DNA from: JACNFS01 sp964582065
Lineage (GTDB): Bacteria > Chloroflexota > Dehalococcoidia > GIF9 > UBA5629
Direction of reading: 5' to 3'
Assembly (NCBI GenBank): GCA_964582065.1
Contig: CAZOQG010000026.1
Location: 1-19,102 of the forward strand
Length of the DNA: 19,102 nt
The notes under the pieces were generated by a model, which saw only the letters and a list, made by a program, of their open reading frames with translations, made no database searches and was not told the origin of the DNA. Below, piece by piece: positions 7,631 to 14,830 of this stretch (positions are counted from its first letter, which is position 1; each line of letters begins with the position of its first letter). A program made the position numbers and the translations under genes.

Positions 7631-8600
7631 ACCTTATCCTTGGGTCAAGGTAAGTATAGGTAATGTCGGTGACCAGATTGACCAGTAGTACTAAAAGAGT
7701 CCCGATAAGGGTTACAGCTACAACTACGGGGTAATCATTGGCGAAGATGGCATTAAACGATACTTGTCCCAGGCCAGGGATGCCGAAGACGATTTCGGTA
7801 AGGTAGGCTCCACCGAAAACGATACTACCAAGGTCAAACATGATTATAGTAACCAGGGGTAGCAGGGCATTTCTGAAGACGTGCTTGCCGATGACTGTTC
7901 GTTCAGGTAGGCCTTTGGCTCGGGCCGTGGTGACGAACCCCTTCCTCAAATTGTCGAGCATAGCCGACCTGGTATATCTGACATAGCCAGCCAGCATTCC
8001 AGTGCCCAGGGTTATGACTGGCAGCACCAGCGCCCTTAAGTTGTCCAAGGAGAACAGAGGCAAAGTGGTGTCATAATAGGTCTTGAACAGGCCCAGTTTT
8101 ACCGAAAAGACCAGGATAAGCATGACGCCGAGCCAGAAGTTGGGTATTGATATGCCGATAAAGGACAGAAAGGTAGCGATATAGTCGGTTTTGGTGTATT
8201 GCTTAACCGCTGAGTAAATACCGACGAACATGCCAATAAAAGCGGCAAAGAGACTGCTGAGCAGTATGAGTTGAAAGGAGTAAATCCAGTGGGTTTTGAT
8301 TAGCTCGGTTACTGGCATCGAGGTGCTGAAAGACCAGCCCCAATTCCCCTGGAACAGATTGACCATGTAGTCTGCGTACTGCTCCAGTATTGGCCTATCA
8401 ACGCCGTATCTTGCCTCGATGGCGGCTGTTACTTGCGCAACATCCTGCCCACTGGCAGCTAAGTTGGCCAGGTATTTGTCAGCTGGCGAACCCGGGCCAG
8501 CCCTGACCAGAACGAAAGTGACGGTTAATATGGCCCAGGCAATAATTACCGCGTAGATGAGCCTTTTGATAATGTAGTCTCTGAGCCAGCTTTTGCCCAT
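7623..8600 (-). CDS. oppB: Peptide ABC transporter permease, OppB/DppB type
   Basis: A 325-residue inner-membrane permease that pairs with OppC to form the channel. The first membrane helix (11-32) is followed by a periplasmic region with YGVDRPILEQYADYM (65-79) and GNWGWSFSTSMPV (85-97), the family hallmark. Further helices lie near 107-131, 141-165, 188-206, 248-268 and 291-313. The EAA-type loop is at about 224-248 (TTARAKGLPERTVIGKHVFRNALLP region). The end LDPRIRYD is typical of OppB. It starts with ATG after a 126-base spacer from oppA that holds repeat fragments. It overlaps oppC by eight bases. Confidence 0.95.
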   Translation of the reverse strand: MGKSWLRDYIIKRLIYAVIIAWAILTVTFVLVRAGPGSPADKYLANLAASGQDVAQVTAAIEARYGVDRPILEQYADYMVNLFQGNWGWSFSTSMPVTELIKTHWIYSFQLILLSSLFAAFIGMFVGIYSAVKQYTKTDYIATFLSFIGISIPNFWLGVMLILVFSVKLGLFKTYYDTTLPLFSLDNLRALVLPVITLGTGMLAGYVRYTRSAMLDNLRKGFVTTARAKGLPERTVIGKHVFRNALLPLVTIIMFDLGSIVFGGAYLTEIVFGIPGLGQVSFNAIFANDYPVVVAVTLIGTLLVLLVNLVTDITYTYLDPRIRYD

Positions 8601-8612
8601 AGTTATCTGTAA

Positions 8613-8668
8613 GAGATTCTTCGCCCCTAGGGCTCAGAATGACAAGGGAGTGCGGCTCGGAATGACAG
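8613..8668. repeat. Truncated copies of the TCATTCCGAG-type palindromic repeat
   Basis: In the oppA-oppB gap (8601-8726), 8613-8644 reads like the right half of the element at 6391-6467 (AGATTCTTCG, then GGCTCAGAATGACA). A second right end, GCGGCTCGGAATGACA, follows at 8653-8668. The bases after it (GAAGCGAAGGATTC) resemble inner parts of the same family. These look like stacked, decayed half-elements rather than one intact hairpin. Nothing else is seen in this gap. Confidence 0.55.
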
Positions 8669-8726
8669 GAAGCGAAGGATTCAAGGTGATCACTTAGCAC
8701 TCTAGAGCATTCACTACTTATGAAGC

Positions 8727-10463
8727 CTACTCAAAATACCAGAGGTAGTAGTTGTAGCCCATACTTATGCCGGGTTCTATTCCCTTGACATTCTTCTGGA
8801 AACCGCGGTTAGCTCTGCTGAAGACCAGGAAATCTACTGGCTGCTCTTCAGATAAAAGCTGGGATATCTCGGCAAAGATTTGTTGCCGCACTTCTTCATC
8901 CAGTGCCTCTCTTGACTTGGCTCGCTTAAATAACTCATCTACTTCCGCGTTGGAATAGCCAAAGAAGTTTATGCCGCCGTCGGTAGTAAAGAAGACTTCG
9001 CTCCCGGAGGGAGCCAGCGGGTCAGTGCCGAATCCCATTAACAGCAAATCCCAGGGCTCCTGGCTAACTGCCTCGGGGCCGTTGTTGTATGTTGGTTCCT
9101 CGTCTGTGTCAGGAACAGCATTAAAGGCATATTGCCTTAAAAGGGTTGGCCACGGTACCAGCTTAATGTCTACTTCTATTCCGATATCGGACAGCTCTTG
9201 CTTCACAAAAAAGGCTATGTCTTCAGTCAGTTCGCTGCCTGGGGTAGTTACCAGGGTTAACTTGAGCGGCATGCCCTCGTCATCGGTCACCTCTATAGTT
9301 CCATTGTCTCTTGTCCCATAGCCTTCCTGGCAAAGAAGCTCAGCAGCTTTCTGCTTATCATAAAGAGGTTCGACCCCATACTTGGTGACACCTTCTTCGG
9401 TATACCATGGGGAAGTCGCAGGAATAAAGCTGAAGGCGGGCTCAGCAAAGCCAAGGAAGATTGATTGACTGATTGCCTGCTTGCTTATCGCCATCGACAG
9501 AGCTTGTCTGACCGATGTCTTCTTGAGTCCGTCCCAGCCATTGGCTCTATGGCTGTAAGCCAACAATGTGTATCCACTGGTAGGGACTGTATACACATTG
9601 ATGTTTTCCAGACTCCTGAACTTGTTTGCTTGTTCTGGCTCAATTCCGCTGTAAGTTATGTCTCCAGTTTCCAGAGCTGCTTGCCTGGTGGCTGAGGTAC
9701 CGAATGACTTAATGATATATTTGTCGAAATAGGGAGCCCCAATGTCTTTGCCCAGGTAGTATTCAGGATTTCGCTCGACGACATACCTGTCGTTCCTGAT
9801 CCATTCCACAAACCGATAAGGTCCCAGGTTACCTGTGTAGGTCAAGTTGTTGAACTCAGGGGCTTGGGTGAAGCCCTCAATACCACCCTCGTATATCCGC
9901 GCTATGTGTTTGGGGTACGGTATCAGGTCGTAAATGATATAGACAAACTCCGGGTCAACCGTCTGGCGAGTAATAGTAAAGGTGGTATCATCGACTACCT
10001 CGGGCGCGACAAAGACGGTTTCTCCGCCCACTTCTTCCTGCCAAGAGCTTTTGTAGGCATTCTGGAGCCAGTCGGAAAACATCAGGTTCTTCAAAGTATA
10101 CACATAATCTTCGGCCGTAACCGGCAAGCCGTTGCTCCATTTGAGGTCATCTCTAATAGTCACGCTATAAACTAATCCATCTGGCGAAACTTCCACATCC
10201 CTGGCCAGGCAGCGTAGCTCAATGTTGAACTCATTATCATAAGTAGCCAGCGAGTCCAAGGTATGCCCGACGTAGCTGAAAGACGAGGCATCAGCAGCCA
10301 GAATCCAGTTCAAAGTCTCAGCGCCCCCTCCTGTCTGCCCCTCTATGAAGACGTTTTCTTTCTGCTTGACTTGGCCATCCTGTTCAACTTCGCCATCAGC
10401 ACAGCCTGGGGTCAGAATCGCCAGTATCAGTCCTAGAGCTATGAATATCCTTGATTTTCTCAT
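8727..10463 (-). CDS. oppA: Family 5 peptide-binding lipoprotein of the ABC transporter (OppA/DppA-like)
   Basis: A 578-residue solute-binding protein of family SBP_bac_5. The N-terminus MRKSRIFIALGLILAILTPGC is a lipoprotein signal: positive start, hydrophobic core and a lipobox ending at C21, with Thr at -3 rather than the common Leu. The mature protein would be anchored to the outer face of the membrane. Family marks include LETGDITYSGI and the WSNGLPVTAEDYVYTLKNL segment (from about residue 109), which parallels the WHDGxPVTAEDV motif. The ATG is fixed by AGGAAGG at 10471-10477 (read on the minus strand), seven bases upstream. It is the first gene of the opp operon. It captures the substrate, probably peptides, but family 5 also includes nickel, opine and sugar binders, so the ligand is not settled. 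Confidence 0.94.
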   Translation of the reverse strand: MRKSRIFIALGLILAILTPGCADGEVEQDGQVKQKENVFIEGQTGGGAETLNWILAADASSFSYVGHTLDSLATYDNEFNIELRCLARDVEVSPDGLVYSVTIRDDLKWSNGLPVTAEDYVYTLKNLMFSDWLQNAYKSSWQEEVGGETVFVAPEVVDDTTFTITRQTVDPEFVYIIYDLIPYPKHIARIYEGGIEGFTQAPEFNNLTYTGNLGPYRFVEWIRNDRYVVERNPEYYLGKDIGAPYFDKYIIKSFGTSATRQAALETGDITYSGIEPEQANKFRSLENINVYTVPTSGYTLLAYSHRANGWDGLKKTSVRQALSMAISKQAISQSIFLGFAEPAFSFIPATSPWYTEEGVTKYGVEPLYDKQKAAELLCQEGYGTRDNGTIEVTDDEGMPLKLTLVTTPGSELTEDIAFFVKQELSDIGIEVDIKLVPWPTLLRQYAFNAVPDTDEEPTYNNGPEAVSQEPWDLLLMGFGTDPLAPSGSEVFFTTDGGINFFGYSNAEVDELFKRAKSREALDEEVRQQIFAEISQLLSEEQPVDFLVFSRANRGFQKNVKGIEPGISMGYNYYLWYFE

Positions 10464-10557
10464 GCATCAACCTTCCTATGTTTTTTGTTTGTCCTGTGGT
10501 CATTGGTGCCAGCTGGGTGAGCAGCCAGCGCATCACCAGCTTGCTTGTATACGATTG

Positions 10558-10917
10558 TCAACATGTTATGTGGATCATAGCTGCCACTTTTCTTCCTTGG
10601 TCAGCCAGTTCGTTCAGTCTTGCTATTGCTTCATAAGAGGGCAGAACTGTTAACTTGAGCTTCCTTTCTTCGGCCCAGTTCTCAGCTTCTGCAGATAGGC
10701 GAGCTTTATTGCTGGTCCCCGTGCCGACAATTACTATTTCAGGCTCGCCTTCTAGCAACCTTTCAAGCTCCTTCTGCTTAATAGTGTGGCTGCCGAACAT
10801 CCAGAGACCCCCTTCTCTTGGTCCCACCCTCCCGTCAGGGAATATGAGGACATCTCGGGAGTATTTCTTGTTATCAACAACTATGGAGCCGAATCTGAAA
10901 TCATTTACTTTGGCCAT
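10558..10917 (-). CDS. Mth938-domain (DUF498/NDUFAF3-family) protein
   Basis: A 119-residue small single-domain protein. It shows the Mth938 pattern: a beta-rich N-terminus with the SIVVDNKKYSRDVLIFPDG stretch, then LLEGEPEIVIVGTGTS (about 54-69), LTVLPSYEAIARLNEL (about 89-104) and the typical end VAAMIHITC. The family includes MTH938 of Methanothermobacter and human NDUFAF3, a complex I assembly factor; no biochemical activity is established for the bacterial members. The start ATG overlaps a small basic ORF by 17 bases, and the radical SAM gene lies just upstream on the same strand, suggesting one operon. The family is firm, the role unknown. Confidence 0.85.
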   Translation of the reverse strand: MAKVNDFRFGSIVVDNKKYSRDVLIFPDGRVGPREGGLWMFGSHTIKQKELERLLEGEPEIVIVGTGTSNKARLSAEAENWAEERKLKLTVLPSYEAIARLNELADQGRKVAAMIHITC

Positions 10918-11038
10918 AGGCGCCCTGCCTTATTGACTTATTTCGGCTGTCTCCCATCCTCTGTTTTCCCCGCCGCTTTATTGCCTTACCCGACTTGAAA
11001 CGGTTCAAGTTGAGGAAGCCTTTGTTTTGCCTTGCCAT
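10901..11038 (-). CDS. Candidate small basic protein, 45 residues
   Basis: I do not recognise this ORF. It begins MARQNKGFLNLNRFKSGKAI and has 14 Lys/Arg and a single acidic residue in 45, with no membrane segment, cysteine or obvious domain. A TAGGAG motif on the minus strand (11049-11054) overlaps the stop of the radical SAM gene and lies about 11 bases before the ATG. The end of this ORF overlaps the start of the Mth938 gene by 17 bases. This packing is what a coupled operon gene would look like, and it fills a gap of 134 bases that is otherwise unexplained. The composition could suit nucleic-acid binding, but that is only a guess. It could also be a chance ORF. Confidence 0.4.
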   Translation of the reverse strand: MARQNKGFLNLNRFKSGKAIKRRGKQRMGDSRNKSIRQGAYGQSK

Positions 11039-11051
11039 GAGATGACTGCTC

Positions 11052-12230
11052 CTAAATGAAATGCTCCTTTAGTTGAAGGATTACCTCGTCGACACTGTCT
11101 TGAGCTTCTGAGGTAACACGTTTGATAGCTTCATCAACCTTTTGGTACTTATTAGCGTCGTAAAGGTCGTCCAGCTTCTCGTAAAAGCCGGCTCTTCTTC
11201 CCAGCCTGAAGTTCAGCTTTTCCTGGGTTGATAATCCCAGATATCTGTTTATGGTAGCCAGACATTCCGACTTAGCTTCGGGGAATTTGCCTTCTATCTC
11301 AGGCAGGAGGTTCATTATATGGTCACTTTTCAGCTGGCTGGTGACTTCGAGTTTTGCGATAAGGCTGCCGATTTCCTCAACGACCTCGTCTTCAGTTTGA
11401 AGTTCAAAACCATCACCTTCAATTTTTGACCACAAGGGCATGTCCTCCCGGACATGGAGAGTTCGCAGTCGGATGTAATCTGGGTCAATCTCGTTCAGGA
11501 CTGTGGCTGTTCCAGTAACGTGGTCTGATGACATTTTCCTGCCGCCAAGCCCGGGCATCACGTATTCACACAATGAAATCCCGGCTTCCTTCACGTTTCT
11601 GCCGCCTTTGATATGCCCCTCAGCAGTTACCCCTTTCTCCACATAGCTGAGCACAAGGTCGGAGCCGCTTTCTAGGCCAATGTGTAATCGGGAAAGCCCA
11701 GCATCTCTGATCTCCTTCAATTCCTCTACCGACTTTTTAGCCGCCGTTTTGGAGCGGCCATAGGAGGTTATCCTGGTTAGTTCGGGAAATGTGTGTTTCA
11801 AAAAGGAGAGTACTCTGACCAAATCAGGTGTCCTCATGATGAGGGTGTTAGCATCTTGAAGGAAGGCAGACTCACTGCCTGCCCACAGCCATAGAGCCAC
11901 ATTGCACACACCTGCATTATGTTGATACTGGTTGTGAATTGTGGCGGCTACTTCCTTGAGTCGCCCCCCATAACCCATTCTCCAGGCTAGTTGCTTTATC
12001 TCAGTCGCGATGGCTTTAGCTGTTTCTATATCCTTGAGCACATCCTCAGTTGGTCTGAGTTCGAACTTTTGCCCCTTGTAGACAGGGCAGAATTGGCAGC
12101 GGTTCCACGGGCAGTTTCTCGTTGCCCTTATCAGCAACGAATGTGCCTCACTGGGTGGCCTTATCGGGCCTAGCTCCAGGGAATAGTCGACCAATTTCTG
12201 TGTGGTTAGGCGGTAGTTCAAGTCCATCAT
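11052..12230 (-). CDS. Radical SAM protein with CX4CX2C cluster motif
   Basis: A 392-residue radical SAM enzyme of uncharacterised family. The cluster cysteines are C40, C45 and C48 in NCPWNRCQFCPVYKG: four residues separate the first two, not the usual three, and the codons confirm this. FLQDANTLIM, GLSRLHIGLESGSD and EYVMPGLGGRKMSSDH follow the order of the barrel strands seen in Elp3/MiaB-type SMART domains. No B12-binding or TRAM domain is present, and the C-terminal third is helical and charged. It starts at one of two adjacent ATGs (12230 or 12227). It is first in a likely operon with a small basic ORF and an Mth938-domain gene. Often such proteins are labelled coproporphyrinogen oxidase-like, which I cannot support here. 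Substrate unknown. Confidence 0.85.
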   Translation of the reverse strand: MMDLNYRLTTQKLVDYSLELGPIRPPSEAHSLLIRATRNCPWNRCQFCPVYKGQKFELRPTEDVLKDIETAKAIATEIKQLAWRMGYGGRLKEVAATIHNQYQHNAGVCNVALWLWAGSESAFLQDANTLIMRTPDLVRVLSFLKHTFPELTRITSYGRSKTAAKKSVEELKEIRDAGLSRLHIGLESGSDLVLSYVEKGVTAEGHIKGGRNVKEAGISLCEYVMPGLGGRKMSSDHVTGTATVLNEIDPDYIRLRTLHVREDMPLWSKIEGDGFELQTEDEVVEEIGSLIAKLEVTSQLKSDHIMNLLPEIEGKFPEAKSECLATINRYLGLSTQEKLNFRLGRRAGFYEKLDDLYDANKYQKVDEAIKRVTSEAQDSVDEVILQLKEHFI

Positions 12231-12243
12231 ATTTGCCTGTGTT

Positions 12244-12273
12244 ATTTTAAGCTTTACTGGGCGAAATTTCCAA
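12244..12273 (-). promoter_or_regulatory. Possible sigma70-type promoter for the radical SAM operon
   Basis: On the minus strand TTGGAA (12273-12268), an 18-base spacer and TAAAAT (12249-12244) precede the radical SAM start by about 13 bases. The fit is moderate, and the leader would be very short. Confidence 0.35.
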
Positions 12274-12328
12274 TGATGGACTTTGGACTTACGAGGATGC
12301 TAATATGTCCAACAATAGAGTGGCTGGT

Positions 12329-12532
12329 TGTCACCCTGGGCGCCAGCGAAGGGTCTGAAAGTCGAAATGCAAAAGCCAAATGTGAAAATGCAAAATGACA
12401 GATTAAAATTCAAAAACCAAACTAGGGGTCTGGCTCTGAAAAGCAAAGAAATAATATCTACATTTTCATTTGTCATCTTAACTTTTGACTTTTGGCTTTT
12501 AAGTTAGCGATAGCGCGGGACTCGGAATGACA
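12329..12532. repeat. Large inverted-repeat element with palindromic-repeat ends
   Basis: This element fills most of the 332-base gap between the divergent radical SAM and HAD genes. The outer ends TGTCACCCTGGG and CTCGGAATGACA match the other TGTCATT elements (8 of 12 when paired). Inside are two AT-rich arms, 12371-12410 and 12461-12500, which pair as inverted repeats at 31 of 40 positions and share a perfect AAAAGCCAAA end. They are separated by 50 bases. There is no ORF of note. It could be a MITE-like element with a decayed core, or one element inserted in another. The remaining 12231-12328 and 12533-12562 hold only promoter and leader sequence. Confidence 0.6.
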
Positions 12533-12562
12533 GGTAGGACTGCTAATCACCCATAAATAACC

Positions 12563-13195
12563 ATGGATGATATCACAGTTGTTTCCTTTGATGTTGAAGG
12601 CACGCTGGTAACGCCCGACTTTAGCTATGCCATCTGGTTTGAAGCTATTCCTCGGCGGTATTCTGAGAGGAAGGGCATTGATTTCGAGCAAGCTAGAAAG
12701 AGCGTGGAGGAGGAATATGGGAAGGTAGGTGACCAGAGGCTGGAATGGTATGAGATTCGTTATTGGTTCGATAAACTTGATTTGGGCATTCCTGAGCCGG
12801 TGATGGAGGGATGCCAGGGTAGGGTATGTTACTATCCTGAGGTCAGAGATGTACTGTCGTCTCTAAGTGGAAGGTACAGACTTACTGTAGCCTCAGGATC
12901 AACACGCGAATTTCTGCACCATCTTCTTCGAGACATTGAGCCCTATTTCACTAAAGTCTTTTCCTCGGTCTCCGACTATAAGTGGCTGAAGACCTCCGAC
13001 TTCTACCTGAAAATGTGCCAGGCGCTGGAAGTCCGGCCCGAGCAGGTTGTTCATGTTGGTGACAACTGGCAATTTGACTTCGTCGCCCCCAGCGAGATAG
13101 GTATTCGTGCTTTCTACCTTGATAGGAAGGGGCAGACTAATCACCAAAACTCATTGGCAAGCCTGACGCAGCTAGAGGTTCATTTGTCGGGTTAA
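12563..13195 (+). CDS. HAD-superfamily hydrolase
   Basis: A 210-residue haloacid dehalogenase-fold protein, probably a phosphatase. Motif I is FDVEGTLV (9-16): the nucleophile D10 is kept, but the usual second Asp of DxD is E12. Motif II is VASGST (109-114), motif III is supplied by a Lys in YKWLKTSDFYLK (139-150), and motif IV is VGDNWQFD (165-172) with D167 and D172. The helical insert after motif I (about 17-90) is a type I cap. Asp to Glu at the second position occurs in some HAD subfamilies and need not abolish activity. The ATG at 12563 has no strong Shine-Dalgarno; it was chosen because motif I begins at residue 9. The stop overlaps the ATG of a livF-like remnant by one base (TAATG). 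Substrate unknown. Confidence 0.85.
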   Translation: MDDITVVSFDVEGTLVTPDFSYAIWFEAIPRRYSERKGIDFEQARKSVEEEYGKVGDQRLEWYEIRYWFDKLDLGIPEPVMEGCQGRVCYYPEVRDVLSSLSGRYRLTVASGSTREFLHHLLRDIEPYFTKVFSSVSDYKWLKTSDFYLKMCQALEVRPEQVVHVGDNWQFDFVAPSEIGIRAFYLDRKGQTNHQNSLASLTQLEVHLSG

Positions 13196-13431
13196 TGCGA
13201 ATAAGTCCTTCTCTGGGTAGCACTATCATTTTGGCTAGACGGCCGTATTATGGTATAGTCGTCCTGTCAAAGCTGAAGAGATTAAGAGAACCAGGCGTGG
13301 CTATAATGATAGTGGAGGACAATATTACGAAGGCTTTGACTGTGTCTGAATGAAGCTATGTTTTGGTTGATGGTGCCTGTGCTGCGGAGGCAGATGCCGA
13401 CTGTCTATTTAGTGAGGATGCCTCCAAGTAG
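13195..13431 (+). pseudogene. livF: Remnant of a livF-type branched-chain amino acid ABC ATPase (3' part)
   Basis: One frame from 13195 to 13431 reads like the last third of LivF, broken by a TGA at 13351. Before the break come ISPSLG (compare DEPSLG after Walker B), then KLKRLREPGVAIMIVEDN and ITKALTVSE; after it SYVLVDG and LFSEDASK. E. coli LivF has LREQGMTIFLVEQN, ALKLADRGYVLENG and LLANEAV in the same order. The expected switch His/Asn region is VEDN here against VEQN in LivF. About six extra residues lie between PSLG and RLRE, so indels have accumulated. Walker A, the Q-loop and the signature are absent. The 5' part may have been replaced by the HAD gene that ends here. The remaining bases up to 13528 hold only the leader of the next gene. 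Confidence 0.72.
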
Positions 13432-13528
13432 CCCCATTTAGGATTGGAAGCCAAAAGCGATTGACATATATCTATTTTGGTGCCAAAGCGTGGGTATTCG
13501 GCGCTAGGTTTTGAGAAAGGGGTGATAT

Positions 13529-14707
13529 ATGATTAAGAAGTTATTGTTGGCAGTAGCTGCTTTGTATTTGCTCATACCAGTGGTGGCTTGTGCTCCGACA
13601 CAGGCTGGGACAATCAAGATAGGATGTGTATTGTCTACCAGTGGGTTGTTGGGCCCCAAGGGCGAAGATAGGATGAATGCTGCTAGGCTTGCAGTTGAGG
13701 AGATAAACGCCAGTGGGGGAGTGTTGGGAAAGCAAGTGGAATTGGTGGAAGAGGATGATGCCACCGAGGCTGCCAAGTGCTTGGAGCGAGTGAAAAAGAT
13801 GGTTAGCGCAGACGGTGTGAAGGTGCTTGTGGGTGGTCAGAGCAGCGGCGCGGTCATGGCTTCAGGTCCTTATTTAGCGGAAAAAGGAGTGTTGATGGTG
13901 TCGCCATCAGCTACTTCACCAGAGATTTCTGATCAGGCATGGACTAATTGGTTTTTCCGTACAACGCCTGACGATGCGCTTCAGGGCCATCTACTAGCCC
14001 AAGTTGTTCTGGAAAAAGGGTTTACCAGGCTAGCTACCATGGTTCAGGCTAATCCTTATGGCGCAGGTTTAGAGAAGGCGCTCATTGAAGCACTCGAAAA
14101 GGCTGGATGGACAGGTAAACATGTAGTAGCAGTCCATTTTGACCCGGCTAAGAGGGATTATCACACTCAGCTACATAACATTAAAGGTAGCAATCCAGAC
14201 GTGGTTCTTGCTGTTACCTACGTCGAAGATGGCATTATAGTCTTTAAACAGGCTTTGGAAATGGGCTTAGACGAAATCGCTTGGCTAGGTTGCGATGGCA
14301 ACTACGGTGATAGCATGTTTGCGGACCCAAAATGTGCCGAGTTCATGGAGAAGGCGATTGTTGTGGGCACCAGAGCTGCTGGCCCTTCAGGTATTGCTTA
14401 TGATAGGTTCGCGGCTGCCTACAAAGCTGCCATGGGGAAGGAGCCCGGCATCTATTGCGATACTACTTACGATGCCGTCAAGATGATTGCTGAGGCGATA
14501 GAAAAGGCTGCTGTCTATGATGGTGCGGCTGTAAGGGATGCCCTCTTCGAAGTAGGGCAGAAATATCGTGGTGCCAGCGGCATTATCACTTTTGATGACA
14601 AAGGTGACCGTGTATCCGGCATCTTTGAGGTTTGGAAAGTGGAAAAGGATGCCACTACCCAAAGTGGCTATAAGAATGTTCAAATCGAACTAATCAGTAT
14701 AATGTAA
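13529..14707 (+). CDS. LivJ-type substrate-binding lipoprotein (Peripla_BP_6)
   Basis: A 392-residue extracellular ligand-binding receptor of the branched-chain amino acid/amide type. The N-terminal signal ends in the lipobox VVAC with C21, so the protein is anchored outside the membrane. The mature part begins TIKIGCVLSTSGLLGPKG, followed by AARLAVEEINASGGVLGKQVELV (about 51-73), VLVGGQSSGAVMASGP, MVSPSATSPE and FFRTTPDD, the normal order of the Leu/Ile/Val-binding fold. Near the C-terminus, GASGIITFDDKGDR is also family-typical. GAAAGGGGTGAT, about six bases before the ATG, gives a strong ribosome site. It follows a livF remnant; the LivG ATPase starts 3.7 kb to the right, and no permease is in view. 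Ligand could be branched-chain amino acids, other amino acids, amides or aromatic acids. Confidence 0.92.
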   Translation: MIKKLLLAVAALYLLIPVVACAPTQAGTIKIGCVLSTSGLLGPKGEDRMNAARLAVEEINASGGVLGKQVELVEEDDATEAAKCLERVKKMVSADGVKVLVGGQSSGAVMASGPYLAEKGVLMVSPSATSPEISDQAWTNWFFRTTPDDALQGHLLAQVVLEKGFTRLATMVQANPYGAGLEKALIEALEKAGWTGKHVVAVHFDPAKRDYHTQLHNIKGSNPDVVLAVTYVEDGIIVFKQALEMGLDEIAWLGCDGNYGDSMFADPKCAEFMEKAIVVGTRAAGPSGIAYDRFAAAYKAAMGKEPGIYCDTTYDAVKMIAEAIEKAAVYDGAAVRDALFEVGQKYRGASGIITFDDKGDRVSGIFEVWKVEKDATTQSGYKNVQIELISIM

Positions 14708-14830
14708 ATTACGACGATCATCTTCCGATTGCTATCTGTTGTTGGGGTGTTACTGTGGTCGGACTGTGGCAGCATTCCGCTTTGTTGGGAAGGATGTTTG
14801 CTAGACGCCGATTAGTGGAGACCGTCGATG

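Noticed and set aside
10556..10561. TTGACA (minus strand) upstream of oppA
   Set aside because: The base sequence 17 bases on does not resemble a -10 box, and GTATAC lies too close; the oppA promoter was not located.
2835..12532. CRISPR array or attachment sites as explanation for the recurring short repeats
   Set aside because: The units are palindromic, dispersed, variable in length and not regularly spaced, and no cas or integrase gene is present.
13461..13466. Perfect TTGACA upstream of the livJ-type gene
   Set aside because: No acceptable -10 box lies 16-18 bases downstream, so I do not list it as a promoter, although a non-standard one is possible.
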